Shown: positions 27,515 through 35,704, numbered from the stretch's first letter. The stretch is 64,000 bases of DNA from an uncultured Oscillospiraceae bacterium (GCA_934593275.1 CAKTQE010000002.1:1-64000), one strand, 5' to 3'. Notes: generated by a model not told the origin, from the sequence alone. Program-made: numbers and translations.

Positions 27515-28308
27515 TAGCCTTGTACTCCTTCCGCAATGTTCCGGTCCAGCAGCCGGACATTTGGGTTTTCTCCGCTGGTATCGTCCTCTAAGGTAATGGC
27601 ATTGGTCTTGCACAGTTCCAGAATGGCCAGGAATGTTGCCACCACCTCAGACCGGGTCTTGTTGCCCCGGAACAGAGACTTGAGTTTTTCCACACCCCTC
27701 AGAAGCAGTTGCCGCAGCACCTCTCCGGATTTCCGGGCCACGGGATAGGGTTCTTTGCCAACGATGCCCTTAAAATTCTGGGTCGGCGGCGGAAGCTGCC
27801 GCTGGCTCCGCTCTGTGATCATCTCCAACGCCCGCAACAAATCCCGGACGTCATGCTGATACCGGTAAGCCCCCGCCTTTTTCAGCGGCTCCGGCTCCTT
27901 GGTAAACAGGCACCGGCCAATTTCGTTTCGGGGTTCCAGTTCCGCCACCGCCACACGAATTTGCTCCATGGCCTCTCTGCGGCGGCGTTCAATCAGCCCC
28001 TGCCGCAGCTGGTCCAGCTCATCTTCCGCCTCCTGCTGCTCCGCGGCGGACAACAGCATCTTGGTTTTGATCAGCATCAGGTGGGATGCCATGGTAATAA
28101 ACTCACTGGCAATTTCCATATCCAGCCGCTTCATTTCGTCCAGATAGGCCAGATACTGCTCTAAAATCGCCGTAATGGATACATCCTGGATCTCAATTTT
28201 GTTTTTGCTCAGCAGTAAAAAGATAACATCCAGAGGGCCTTCAAAATCCGCCCGTTCTTCCGTCCGGGTGTGGACAATGCCCTCCAGGTGATATTGGGGT
28301 TCCGACAT
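27514..28308 (-). CDS. scpA: Segregation and condensation protein ScpA (kleisin)
   Basis: The 264-residue kleisin begins SEPQYHLEGIVHTRTEERADFEGPLDVIFLLLSKNKIEI, the conserved N-terminal SMC-binding part, and has a C-terminal winged helix that binds the other SMC head. It bridges the SMC heads with ScpB. The ATG at 28308 is where conservation begins; it opens the scpA-scpB-DUF2953-ytfJ-dac-rluB gene series, all with short gaps or overlaps. Confidence 0.95.
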   Translation of the reverse strand: MSEPQYHLEGIVHTRTEERADFEGPLDVIFLLLSKNKIEIQDVSITAILEQYLAYLDEMKRLDMEIASEFITMASHLMLIKTKMLLSAAEQQEAEDELDQLRQGLIERRRREAMEQIRVAVAELEPRNEIGRCLFTKEPEPLKKAGAYRYQHDVRDLLRALEMITERSQRQLPPPTQNFKGIVGKEPYPVARKSGEVLRQLLLRGVEKLKSLFRGNKTRSEVVATFLAILELCKTNAITLEDDTSGENPNVRLLDRNIAEGVQG

Positions 28309-28407
28309 AGATCCCGTTCCTCTCCCTTTGCGGCGGCTTTCTCCGGGAAAATCCCGGTTTCTCCAGGGTTTTCCCACCGCCAAGTTCAATTGATATATGT
28401 TTTTGGT

Positions 28408-28436
28408 ATTATACCACCCTTTTCCCTACTTCGCAA
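28408..28436 (-). promoter_or_regulatory. Promoter of the scpAB operon
   Basis: TTGCGA (28431-28436), a 17-base spacer and a perfect TATAAT (28408-28413) read on the minus strand about 100 bases before scpA. Confidence 0.75.
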
Positions 28437-28474
28437 GCATAGAATAAAAAAATATACAATCTGTATCAAAACGA

Positions 28475-28503
28475 TTGCAATTTCCGACAAGGTGTGATAA
28501 GAT
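28475..28503 (+). promoter_or_regulatory. Promoter of the small membrane protein gene
   Basis: TTGCAA (28475-28480), 17 bases and TAAGAT (28498-28503), followed after a short leader by a GGAGGG ribosome site. Confidence 0.65.
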
Positions 28504-28535
28504 ACCCCTAGAAAGAGACCGTTGGAGGGATAAAA

Positions 28536-28829
28536 GTGGGTAAGAAAAATCGGTATCGCGCGCTGGAGAAGCTTATGACCGAGCTTCTTTTGGGAGATGC
28601 TCTTGTTTTTGTGCTGTTTTTGGTGTTCTCCGCCAAAGGCTGGAATGTTGTGCGGGTCATTGCCGCCACCGTTTCGATCCTTACTTCTGTTTTGTCCCTG
28701 GGCTGGCTGTTCATCACCGGCGAACTGATCCGCAGAAGAAGCTTCTGGATGGTAACAGGCTTTGCAAGCATCTTCCTGTGCCTGCTCATCTCCCTGATTC
28801 TCAAATACCCCTGCCCGCCCATTGCGTAA
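28536..28829 (+). CDS. Small three-helix membrane protein, unknown function
   Basis: The 97-residue protein starts at a GTG placed 6 bases after GGAGGG. A basic N-terminus (GKKNRYRALEK) is followed by three hydrophobic segments: LLLGDALVFVLFLVFSA, VVRVIAATVSILTSVLSLGWLFI and VTGFASIFLCLLISLIL. I do not recognise a family. It has its own promoter and terminator and so is a one-gene unit, divergent from scpAB. Confidence 0.75.
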   Translation: MGKKNRYRALEKLMTELLLGDALVFVLFLVFSAKGWNVVRVIAATVSILTSVLSLGWLFITGELIRRRSFWMVTGFASIFLCLLISLILKYPCPPIA

Positions 28830-28839
28830 AAGAAAATAT

Positions 28840-28878
28840 CGGGCCTGAACGGAATCACCCGCTCAGGCCCGGTTTTTT
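28840..28878 (+). terminator. Strong Rho-independent terminator
   Basis: The stem CGGGCCTGA/TCAGGCCCG has a 14-base loop and is followed by GTTTTTTATT. Confidence 0.9.
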
Positions 28879-28971
28879 ATTGCATCCCCATTGCGCCCAG
28901 GGCTGCGTTGCTCATTTTGATTCAGATTTCCGTGATACTTTATTTGCTATTGGAAATCGCAATCGTGCATC

Positions 28972-30522
28972 TTAGCCTTTAATAAAAGTGTAAGTCCTAT
29001 CAAACTTGTCGCTATGTTCATTTATATTGTGGGCTACAATAATGATCATGGAATTGATTTTTCCCAAATTATTCAAGAATTTTTCAATTACGGCATTATT
29101 CATTGCAGAAAAAGGTTCGTCTAGTAGAATAATTTTCTTCTGACTACATAATGCTCTTAGCAGACCTACTACTTGCTTTTCTCCGCCACTCAATTCACCG
29201 CTACAAATGTTTTGCTTAATTTGAGAAATCAACTCTGATGGAAAATAAGATTCATACTCGGACAGTTTTTCTTTGCTATATGTTCCAAATAAAGTAACAT
29301 TGTCAATGTATGAAGCTTTAAACACGATGGTTGATTGTGGCGAATAAGTATTTAAACCATCAATATTCACGCACTCAATACCGTCATATTGAATTGCGCC
29401 ACAATCCGGCTCATAGAATTTCATCAGCATTCGAAATAGGACACTTTTTCCAATTCCGTTCTCTCCAATGATTAAATACTTTTTAGGAAAAATAAATTCC
29501 ATATCCGGAATTTCAATATTTACTTCTCCAAAAGACTTTTTAACATCTGTTACAGTGATCTTCTGTATGTTCTTAAGAGGCTTCAAATTTGATTCGCTTT
29601 TTTTAGTTGAGATCTCGATTAGTTTTTCTTGAATTTTCTTGACGGACTTCACTCGACCAATATTCAAGCTTAATTCATAAATCGGATCCGTAAATTTTGT
29701 GCTATACACAAAAGCGGCTGTAGCCATACCAACAGTAATTCTGTTTGAGAACAACAAAAATGCAATAACTATAAAAGAAACAACTGCAACAAGCTCAGTT
29801 GAACCGCCATTCAAAACCATTGAGAGGCTATTGAGTTTTCGAAAATACATATTATCGTTTAAAAGAGAGTCTAAATCATTTTCATTCTTTCTTTTTATGG
29901 TTTCAACTCCGTTCTTATCCATTATTTCATGTGCTTCAAAATAGGTTTTTAATTTTGATGTGTATTTGCCAACACTGTTTGAATAATTTCCATTACGCTT
30001 TGATAATTCGTTAGCTGTGATCCACGGAACAAACACAGCAAATACTGAACACCCAATTATTGCTATTGTAATAACTGGATTCACAAAAACAATTAAAGAA
30101 CCACCAAAAACAACAATCATGATAAGACTTCGATAAATAGCTAGTAGCGGACTCAAATAATTCTGTATCATCTCTGTTATATCATTCGATTGCATTGATA
30201 AATACTCGCCAGTATCATAACAATTAAAATCTTGATAATTCTTATCGTACACAGCATTAAAAAAGTCTTTCTTTATTGCCTTTTCAAATTTTACCCGTCT
30301 GAAGTCTGCTGCACGATTTCCAGAATAACAGGCAAATAAATATGCAATAAACAGCAAAAAATAAACCAAACTGATAAATCCGATTTTCTTCATTCCGTCT
30401 TGATAATGATCAATCAAGTAACCTGGTAACAGCAGTATTACAGAATTTATTGCTGTTTCTATACAATAACAGAGAATACTAAGAATGACATATCCCTTTA
30501 TCGTTTTCAAATATTTTCTCAT
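28972..30522 (-). CDS. AT-rich ABC exporter (permease-ATPase fusion)
   Basis: The 516-residue protein has an N-terminal membrane domain of about six helices (GYVILSILCYCIETAINSVILLLPGYLI onward) and a C-terminal ATPase with Walker A GENGIGKS, signature LSGGEKQ, Walker B IILLDEP and switch His (VAHN). It is a half-transporter of the type I exporter class, often used for peptides or drugs; the substrate is unknown. Its base composition is strikingly AT-rich against its neighbours, so it was probably acquired by transfer, and it lies beside the tmRNA gene, a common integration site. An extended -10 (TGATATAAT) lies near 30570. No precursor peptide gene was found next to it. Confidence 0.85.
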   Translation of the reverse strand: MRKYLKTIKGYVILSILCYCIETAINSVILLLPGYLIDHYQDGMKKIGFISLVYFLLFIAYLFACYSGNRAADFRRVKFEKAIKKDFFNAVYDKNYQDFNCYDTGEYLSMQSNDITEMIQNYLSPLLAIYRSLIMIVVFGGSLIVFVNPVITIAIIGCSVFAVFVPWITANELSKRNGNYSNSVGKYTSKLKTYFEAHEIMDKNGVETIKRKNENDLDSLLNDNMYFRKLNSLSMVLNGGSTELVAVVSFIVIAFLLFSNRITVGMATAAFVYSTKFTDPIYELSLNIGRVKSVKKIQEKLIEISTKKSESNLKPLKNIQKITVTDVKKSFGEVNIEIPDMEFIFPKKYLIIGENGIGKSVLFRMLMKFYEPDCGAIQYDGIECVNIDGLNTYSPQSTIVFKASYIDNVTLFGTYSKEKLSEYESYFPSELISQIKQNICSGELSGGEKQVVGLLRALCSQKKIILLDEPFSAMNNAVIEKFLNNLGKINSMIIIVAHNINEHSDKFDRTYTFIKG

Positions 30523-30644
30523 TGCTGATCTTTCCAATCTGTTCTCGATCTCGCTGTCTGTATAGGTTCATTATATCATGCAACATTCAGAGAGTCCAGT
30601 ACTCAGAATCACTGTAAAATCCGATTTTCAGAAATTCTCCTAAA

Positions 30645-30840
30645 AATTCTTAAAATTCCCCTCTTTGGCCTCACCAAATAAAAAACCACCCCGTGGGGGT
30701 GGCGTGGGTCGGAAAGTGGTACGGAGCCGTGGGGAATCGAATACATTATGGTGTGCATTTCGTCTAGCCGAAATGCACCAGAGTGCCGCTGGCACTCTGA
30801 TTTAGATGGGTTCGATTCCCCTCTTTGGCTCCACCAAATA
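30645..30840 (+). repeat. Inverted tmRNA 3'-end copies enclosing two hairpins
   Basis: On the plus strand, opposite to ssrA, are two imperfect copies of the tmRNA 3' end: a first near 30650-30672 and a second at 30808-30835 ending in GGCTCCACCA. A third, reversed copy (TGGTACGGAGCCG, then GGGGAATCGAA at 30731-30741) pairs with the second through GGAGCC/GGCTCC and GGGGAATCGAA/TTCGATTCCCC. The loop holds hairpins TGCATTTCG/CGAAATGCA (30754-30777) and CAGAGTGCC/GGCACTCTG (30779-30799). The same layout occurs beside tRNA-Pro(GGG). Function unknown. Confidence 0.7.
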
Positions 30841-30872
30841 GTAAATCCACCCCTTGGGGGTGGATTTACTAT
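30833..30872. terminator. Palindrome after tmRNA, probable terminator
   Basis: A long perfect stem (AAATAGTAAATCCACCCC against GGGGTGGATTTACTATTT) directly follows the tmRNA CCA end on the minus strand. No clean T-run follows, so terminator function is likely but not certain. Confidence 0.6.
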
Positions 30873-30873
30873 T

Positions 30874-31222
30874 TGGTGGAGCCGAGGGGAATCGAACCCC
30901 TGTCCGAAAGCAACTTGGAAAGAATCTCTCCGGGCGCAGTTTGTTATTTACATTCCCTCATCCCGGCGGGAACAAACACCCTACGGGAATTGGTAGCTTC
31001 ATGATGCATGGTATGCGCAAAGCTTAGCGTACGCACGGGCTCCACTCAAATCACACCCGAGCCCGGCTCGTGGACCTTCCGGGGCGGATGGGCGCCTAAT
31101 TAGGCAGCCAGGGCAACAGTATTGTTGTCAGTTAAATTTAAAAAGTTACCCGTTTTATCGTGGTCAGGTGCCACGGCCCGCTATTCCAGCCTCACTACCC
31201 CCGTCGAAACCAGTACGGCCCC
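30874..31222 (-). ncRNA. ssrA: Transfer-messenger RNA (tmRNA)
   Basis: The 349-base RNA rescues stalled ribosomes with SmpB. Its 5' end GGGGCCG pairs with 3' CGGCUCC to form the alanine-type acceptor stem, followed by A and an encoded CCA. GGTTTCGACGGGGG follows the 5' stem and the T-arm is GGGGTTCGATTCCCC. The tag reading frame ends ...NLTDNNTVALAA then TAA (stop at 31100-31102), the usual ALAA-type proteolysis tag. It lies downstream of ppi and smpB on the same strand. I see no clear separate promoter. Confidence 0.95.
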
Positions 31223-31244
31223 GTATGGAAGAAAAGTGCTGGGG

Positions 31245-31275
31245 TTTCCGCCGGGGAATAGTCCCCGGCGGGAAA
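31245..31275 (-). terminator. Hairpin after the peptidyl-prolyl isomerase gene
   Basis: A 13-14 bp stem TTTCCGCCGGGGA/TCCCCGGCGGGAAA with a 4-base loop lies between ppi and ssrA. It lacks a good T-run on the minus strand and could also be a processing site. Confidence 0.55.
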
Positions 31276-31282
31276 TGTTAAA

Positions 31283-31819
31283 TCAGAACCGGCCGTAGGG
31301 ATCCGGCAGCTTCTTGGGTTCGGGATAAGTCTCGCCGTGGGTGTCCACGGTGATGGAAGCGATTTTCTGCTCTGCCACAGGGCGGTCATTGGGTCCGGTC
31401 TTGGTAGAGGCAATGGCATCCACCACGTCCATGCCGGAGGTCACCTTGCCGAAAGCAGCATACTGGCCGTCCAGGTGCTTGGCATCCTCGTGCATAATGA
31501 AGAACTGGCTTCCTGCGGAGTTGGGAGAAGAGGACCGGGCCATGCTGAGTACACCGCGCTTGTGCTTGAGGTCATTCTTCACACCGTTGAAGAAGAACTC
31601 GCCCTTGATGCAGTAGCCGGGGCCGCCCATGCCGGTGCCATCGGGGCAGCCGCCCTGAATCATAAAGCCGGGAATCACCCGATGGAAAATCAGGCCGTCA
31701 TAGTAATTGTGGTTGGCCAGGTCAATAAAGTTGTAAACGCTCTGGGGGGCTTTCTCGGGGTACAGTTCGCCCTCGATCACGCCGCCGTTTTCCATTGTGA
31801 TTTTAAAAGTAGGATTCAT
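31283..31819 (-). CDS. Cyclophilin-type peptidyl-prolyl isomerase
   Basis: The 178-residue cytoplasmic enzyme has the cyclophilin core: YNFIDLANHNYYDGLIFHRVIPGFMIQGG, GVLSMARSSSPNSAGSQFFIM and LDGQYAAFGKV. The catalytic Arg is in the FHRVIPGFMIQGG segment. It speeds proline isomerisation in protein folding. There is no signal peptide. It starts 3 bases after smpB ends, so the two share a transcript. Confidence 0.94.
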   Translation of the reverse strand: MNPTFKITMENGGVIEGELYPEKAPQSVYNFIDLANHNYYDGLIFHRVIPGFMIQGGCPDGTGMGGPGYCIKGEFFFNGVKNDLKHKRGVLSMARSSSPNSAGSQFFIMHEDAKHLDGQYAAFGKVTSGMDVVDAIASTKTGPNDRPVAEQKIASITVDTHGETYPEPKKLPDPYGRF

Positions 31820-31821
31820 TG

Positions 31822-32256
31822 TTACCGCTCCTTCATTGCACGCTCGATCTGCCGCTTTGCATCCCGCTCCGCAGCAGAGGCACGCTTATCATATAGTTTT
31901 TTTCCCTTGCACAGACCGACTTTCACCTTTACCCGGCTGCCCTTAAAATAGACGGACAGAGGGATCAGGGAATAACCGTCCTGCTTGACTTTTCCAAGCA
32001 AGCGCATAATTTCCCGCTTGTGCATCAGCAGTTTTCTGGGACGTTTTTCGTCCCGATTGAAAATATTGCCATGGTCATAGGGAGAAATGTGCATCTGGTT
32101 CAGGATCAGTTCCCCGTTTTTGATGCCGCACCAGGCATCTTTCAGGTTTAATGTACCTGCCCGGATGGATTTGACCTCCGTACCGCACAGCTCGATCCCG
32201 GCTTCAAACTCTTCCTCCACGAAATACTCGTGATAGGCCTCCCGGTTCCGGGCCAT
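31822..32256 (-). CDS. smpB: tmRNA-binding protein SmpB
   Basis: SmpB binds tmRNA and places it in the ribosomal A site. The sequence has ARNREAYHEYFVEEEFEAGIELCGTEVKSIRAG, NLKDAW and the C-terminal tail KLYDKRASAAERDAKRQIERAMKER that occupies the mRNA channel. An ATG at 32256 is chosen (144 residues). An in-frame ATG at 32298 would give 158 residues, but a TATAAT lies only about 20 bases before it, which would leave nearly no leader. The gene is close to ssrA, its RNA partner. Confidence 0.93.
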   Translation of the reverse strand: MARNREAYHEYFVEEEFEAGIELCGTEVKSIRAGTLNLKDAWCGIKNGELILNQMHISPYDHGNIFNRDEKRPRKLLMHKREIMRLLGKVKQDGYSLIPLSVYFKGSRVKVKVGLCKGKKLYDKRASAAERDAKRQIERAMKER

Positions 32257-32314
32257 GACCTTGATACTCTCCTTTTCCAGATTGCTCACCTCACCCATTA
32301 CATTGATGCCTTTA

Positions 32315-32989
32315 TTATACCATGGCTGTCAAGTCTTCAAACAGCATCTTTTCCAATTCCTGGGGGCTGTCAAAATGGTAGGTACACAGGCGTTCCATCT
32401 CCTGGGCAATTTCCGGGCAGCTTTTCCGGCCCCACCCGGCAAAGGCAATGTCACAGCCGGCCTTGCTGGCCATTTCCCAGGCGGGCTTCATATCGTCTAC
32501 CACCAATAGATCCTTAGGTTCCAGGCCGTAGGTTTCCATGATGCGCTCCAAGGGGTAGGTGCTGGGCTTGCGCTGCTCCTCCGGCAAATCCCAGCCATAA
32601 ATGGCATCCGGCAGCAGCCCAAAGTGGTCTTTATAATCCCTGGTAATGTTTTCCTCACAGGAGTGAGAAACCACGCAGATTTTTCCCCCGGCCTGCCGGA
32701 ACCGCTGCAGCAACTCCCGGATGCCGGGATAAGGCAGGGGTCTATGGGTGCGGATATAGGTCTGCCAGCCCTTAAATTCTTCCTCTAAGTCTTGGTCTGT
32801 AAAGCCGTACCACTGGCGGCACATCTGGGCAAAGCCCAGGTGGTAGCAGCCGGAGGTATATTTTTCCAAAGAAACCTCCGCTCCCGGACAATAGGTATGA
32901 ACGGCTTGCTCAAAATAGGGATAATTCACGGTGGCCTCACTCTGGACCGCCGTATCGTCATGGTCCATGACCAAACAGGCGTATTTCAT
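32315..32989 (-). CDS. HAD-superfamily hydrolase (phosphatase-like)
   Basis: The 224-residue protein has HAD motif I as VMDHDDTAV (nucleophile Asp and DxD), motif II VVSHS and motif IV VVDDMKPAWEMA, with a helical cap between. It resembles phosphoglycolate phosphatase-like enzymes acting on small phosphorylated metabolites; the substrate is unknown. The ATG at 32989 follows GGGAGG. It overlaps no neighbour and faces the divergent small gene at 33118. Confidence 0.85.
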   Translation of the reverse strand: MKYACLVMDHDDTAVQSEATVNYPYFEQAVHTYCPGAEVSLEKYTSGCYHLGFAQMCRQWYGFTDQDLEEEFKGWQTYIRTHRPLPYPGIRELLQRFRQAGGKICVVSHSCEENITRDYKDHFGLLPDAIYGWDLPEEQRKPSTYPLERIMETYGLEPKDLLVVDDMKPAWEMASKAGCDIAFAGWGRKSCPEIAQEMERLCTYHFDSPQELEKMLFEDLTAMV

Positions 32990-33061
32990 TTCTGGCCGCC
33001 TCCCTTCTCTTTTTCGGCTATTATAGCAAACTCGCAGGGTTGCCGCAACCAAAATTTTCCG

Positions 33062-33090
33062 TTGCAGTTATCGAACGTTTGTGCTATAAT
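33062..33090 (+). promoter_or_regulatory. Promoter for the 88-residue protein gene
   Basis: TTGCAG (33062-33067), 17 bases and a perfect TATAAT (33085-33090) precede an AAAGGAGGTG ribosome site. Confidence 0.75.
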
Positions 33091-33117
33091 AAAAGCAGTG
33101 AAAGGAGGTGCCGCCTG

Positions 33118-33384
33118 GTGGAACAGCTGTTGCAGCCGGTGGATGTGATTGCCCTATGGGGGGCTGACGGGAAAATTCAACCTTTGCGCCTGCGAATGCA
33201 GGGGGAGTCCGGACCCCAGCGGGTGGATGTTCTGCAAATTCTCCAGGAAAAGCAATGGAACCGCTACGGCTGGGAGGGTATTCAGTTTCTATGTGTCGTG
33301 CAAACCGGTAGTACGCAGTGGGTTGTGACCCTATTCTACAGCCAGCGGCACCGCTGCTGGAGCATCTCCGGCGGTGCCGCATAG
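33118..33384 (+). CDS. Small conserved-looking protein, unknown function
   Basis: An 88-residue protein starts at GTG 33118 (VEQLLQPVDVIALWGADGK), preceded by AAAGGAGGTG and a consensus-like promoter, which is strong evidence that it is real. It is rich in Trp, Gln and beta-type residues (RYGWEGIQFLCVV, TQWVVTLFYSQRHRCWSIS) and lacks membrane segments. The layout suggests a small beta domain. No family is recognised. Its last 54 bases overlap, tail to tail, with the sigma-like gene on the other strand. Confidence 0.7.
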   Translation: MEQLLQPVDVIALWGADGKIQPLRLRMQGESGPQRVDVLQILQEKQWNRYGWEGIQFLCVVQTGSTQWVVTLFYSQRHRCWSISGGAA

Positions 33385-33756
33385 TTCTTTTTCTTCTTCC
33401 AGATGCCGCTCTAAACGAATACGAATTTTACAAAGCATACTCCGAACTTTTCCCTGAGAAAAGCCGCTTTTTTCGGAAATTTCCTTGGAACTGTCCAAAT
33501 ACCAGTACCGGCAGACAAAGAGGCTGCGCTCTATAGGGGTCAGGGTATTCAAAAAACGTTGAACGCTTTCCAAGTTTTCCAGGCTACCCTCTCCGCTGAC
33601 ACACGCCCCCAGTTCTTCCAAGGCCTGCCGGACCTGACCGCCGCCCTGCTTAAAAGACTGGCGTCTGCGCCAGCGGTCCAAATATTTTGCCGCCGTTTCC
33701 CGGATGGCTTCTTCCGAACGGGAAAAATGCAGGCTTAAAATCCCGGTACCCTCCAT
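33331..33756 (-). CDS. Sigma-70-like factor, short
   Basis: The 141-residue protein ends with a sigma region 4-like helix-turn-helix (LTPIERSLFVCRYWYLDSSKEISEKSGFSQGKVRSMLCKIRIRLERHLEEE). The N-terminal part (SEEAIRETAAKYLDRW) resembles the start of region 2 but is too short for a complete one. It is therefore a reduced ECF-like factor or a sigma-like regulator. No anti-sigma gene is adjacent. Its coding end overlaps a convergent small gene by 54 bases. Confidence 0.75.
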   Translation of the reverse strand: MEGTGILSLHFSRSEEAIRETAAKYLDRWRRRQSFKQGGGQVRQALEELGACVSGEGSLENLESVQRFLNTLTPIERSLFVCRYWYLDSSKEISEKSGFSQGKVRSMLCKIRIRLERHLEEEKELCGTAGDAPAAVPLAVE

Positions 33757-33882
33757 ACAGGCTCCCCCCTTGTAATGTCTCTTACCTATATAGACGGAAA
33801 AAGGAGTGGTTTTGTTTCATGTTTTCCGAAAAGTTTTCAGAAAATTCATATCTGCCGGGTTTTTGGATTTTTTACCCTGGGA

Positions 33883-33911
33883 TTGACGATTGGAAGAAAG
33901 CAGAGTATAAT
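33883..33911 (+). promoter_or_regulatory. Promoter of the sufC-sufB operon
   Basis: TTGACG (33883-33888), a 17-base spacer and TATAAT (33906-33911) are close to consensus. A small hairpin GGGATC/GATCCC and an AGGAGG site follow before sufC. Confidence 0.85.
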
Positions 33912-33967
33912 ACAAAGGCAAAGAATAAAAGACGGGATCCGGTTTTGATCCCGAGCAGGAGGCTCCA

Positions 33968-34693
33968 ATGCTGGAACTACAGAACATCGTCTGGTCCCTT
34001 CCGGACGGCGAAAAAATCATTAACGGCATCAATATGCGTGCCGGTGCGGGAAAACTCACCGTGGTGACCGGACCCAATGGCGGCGGCAAAACCTCTATCG
34101 CAAAGCTGACCGCCGGACTCTATACCCCAGACAGTGGCCACATCCTTTTGGACGGCCAGGACATTACCAAACTGGATATGACCCAGCGGGCCAAGCTGGG
34201 CATTGCCTACGCATTCCAAAGCCCCGTGCATTTTAAGGGGCTGACCGTCCGGGATCTACTGGAAATCTCCGCAGAGGAAAAGCTGGACGATGGCAAAATC
34301 TGCAATTATCTGAGCAAAGTGGGACTCTGCGCCCAGGACTATATGGAGCGGTCTGTAGATGCCAGCCTTTCCGGTGGCGAGATCAAGCGCATTGAAATCG
34401 CCACGGTACTGGCCCGAAAAAATGCCCGGCTGCTGGTATTTGACGAGCCTGAGGCCGGTATTGACCTGTGGAGCTTTACAAGCCTGATTGAAGTATTCCG
34501 CAGTCTCCGGGAGGAGCGGGACCGGGCACTGCTGGTGATTTCCCATCAGGAACGGATTTTGGAAATTGCCGATGAGATCGTTGTGATCGCCGCAGGCCAG
34601 GTTCGGGCCGCCGGACCCCGGGAGGAGATTCTGCCCACCCTGCTGGCCGGTGAAAAGGCCCCGGGCTGCCCCATTCAGAAACCGTCCTGCTAA
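33968..34693 (+). CDS. sufC: SufC-like ATPase of a minimal SUF system
   Basis: The 241-residue ABC ATPase has Walker A GPNGGGKTS, a Q-loop YAFQSPVHFKGLTV, signature LSGGEIKRIEIA and Walker B LLVFDEPEAGID, the SufC-specific EAGID variant. It energises iron-sulfur cluster assembly on the SufB scaffold. It is followed 19 bases later by one SufB/SufD-type gene and no sufS, sufU or sufD. This is the arrangement called the minimal or SUF-like system of anaerobes. Confidence 0.92.
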   Translation: MLELQNIVWSLPDGEKIINGINMRAGAGKLTVVTGPNGGGKTSIAKLTAGLYTPDSGHILLDGQDITKLDMTQRAKLGIAYAFQSPVHFKGLTVRDLLEISAEEKLDDGKICNYLSKVGLCAQDYMERSVDASLSGGEIKRIEIATVLARKNARLLVFDEPEAGIDLWSFTSLIEVFRSLREERDRALLVISHQERILEIADEIVVIAAGQVRAAGPREEILPTLLAGEKAPGCPIQKPSC

Positions 34694-34712
34694 AGAAAGA
34701 GAGGAGATTTTT

Positions 34713-35633
34713 ATGGAAAAAATTACGGAAGAAATGCTCCAGATCATCTCTGACTTGCAGGGACAATACGGCGGAGCCTATAATATCCGGGAAAACGGCG
34801 GCTGCGCCGGAAGACAGTCTACAGAGCATATTCAAATCGACTCCAAAACCGACAACCCCGGTTTGGAAATCCACATTTCTTCGGAAGCCCAGGATGAAAC
34901 GGTCTATATCCCCGCCTGTGTGACCCATGGCAATGTGGACGATGTGGTTTACAACGACTTTTTTGTCTCCAAGGGTGCCAAGGTGACCATTGTAGCTGGC
35001 TGCGGTGTCCATACGGACAATGAGGAAAACGCACGGCACAACGGCATCCATCGGTTCTTCCTGGAAGAAAACGCCCAGGTACTTTACAAGGAAAAACACA
35101 TCGGCACCGGCAAGGGCCAGGGCATCCGCTCTATTGACCCGGTAACGGAAGCGACCCTGGGGCCAAATGCCCTGCTGGAAATGGACACCATTCAAATTGG
35201 CGGCGTAGACCGGACCACCCGGACCACCAAGGCCCGACTGGACACCGGCGCAAGACTCACCATCCACGAAAGCATCCTGACAGAGCTGGACCAGACCGCC
35301 CAGACCGAATTTGAAGTCACCATGGAGGGCGACGACTCTGCCGTAGACCTGGTTTCCCGGTCCGTTGCCAAGGGCAACTCCAAGCAGAACTACCACTCCC
35401 GCATCATCGGCAACTGCCGCTGCACGGGACACTCGGAGTGCGATGCCATACTGGTAGACCACGGCACCGTCAACGCCGCCCCGGAGCTTTACGCCGGAAA
35501 CATTGACGCGGGACTCATCCACGAAGCCGCCATCGGCAAAATTGCCGGAGAGCAGATCATCAAACTCCGCACCCTGGGACTGACCGAGGAAGAAGCCGAG
35601 GCCAAGATCATTGACGGCTTCCTGAGAGGATAA
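34713..35633 (+). CDS. sufB: SufB/SufD-type scaffold protein (minimal SUF)
   Basis: The 306-residue protein is a short SufB-like beta-helix: DETVYIPACVTHGNVDDVVYNDFFVSKGAKVTIVAGCGVH at the start, SRIIGNCRCTGHSECDAILVDHG and a C-terminal EAAIGKIAGEQIIKLRTLGLTEEEAEAKIIDGFLRG. The last segment is the conserved SufC-binding end. Cys residues in CGVH and CRCTGHSEC are candidate cluster ligands. It is shorter than Escherichia coli SufB (about 495 residues), fitting the ancestral single-scaffold type. The ATG at 34713 follows GAGGAG. Confidence 0.9.
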   Translation: MEKITEEMLQIISDLQGQYGGAYNIRENGGCAGRQSTEHIQIDSKTDNPGLEIHISSEAQDETVYIPACVTHGNVDDVVYNDFFVSKGAKVTIVAGCGVHTDNEENARHNGIHRFFLEENAQVLYKEKHIGTGKGQGIRSIDPVTEATLGPNALLEMDTIQIGGVDRTTRTTKARLDTGARLTIHESILTELDQTAQTEFEVTMEGDDSAVDLVSRSVAKGNSKQNYHSRIIGNCRCTGHSECDAILVDHGTVNAAPELYAGNIDAGLIHEAAIGKIAGEQIIKLRTLGLTEEEAEAKIIDGFLRG

Positions 35634-35669
35634 GGCATCCGCTCTGTCGTTTATAAAGAAGCAGCGTGA

Positions 35670-35704
35670 AAAAGTCCGGGCAGAAAACTGTTCGGACTTT
35701 TCTT
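35670..35704 (+). terminator. Terminator of the suf operon
   Basis: The stem AAAAGTCCG/CGGACTTTT with a 14-base loop is followed by CTTGC, with T residues within the 3' arm. Confidence 0.75.
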
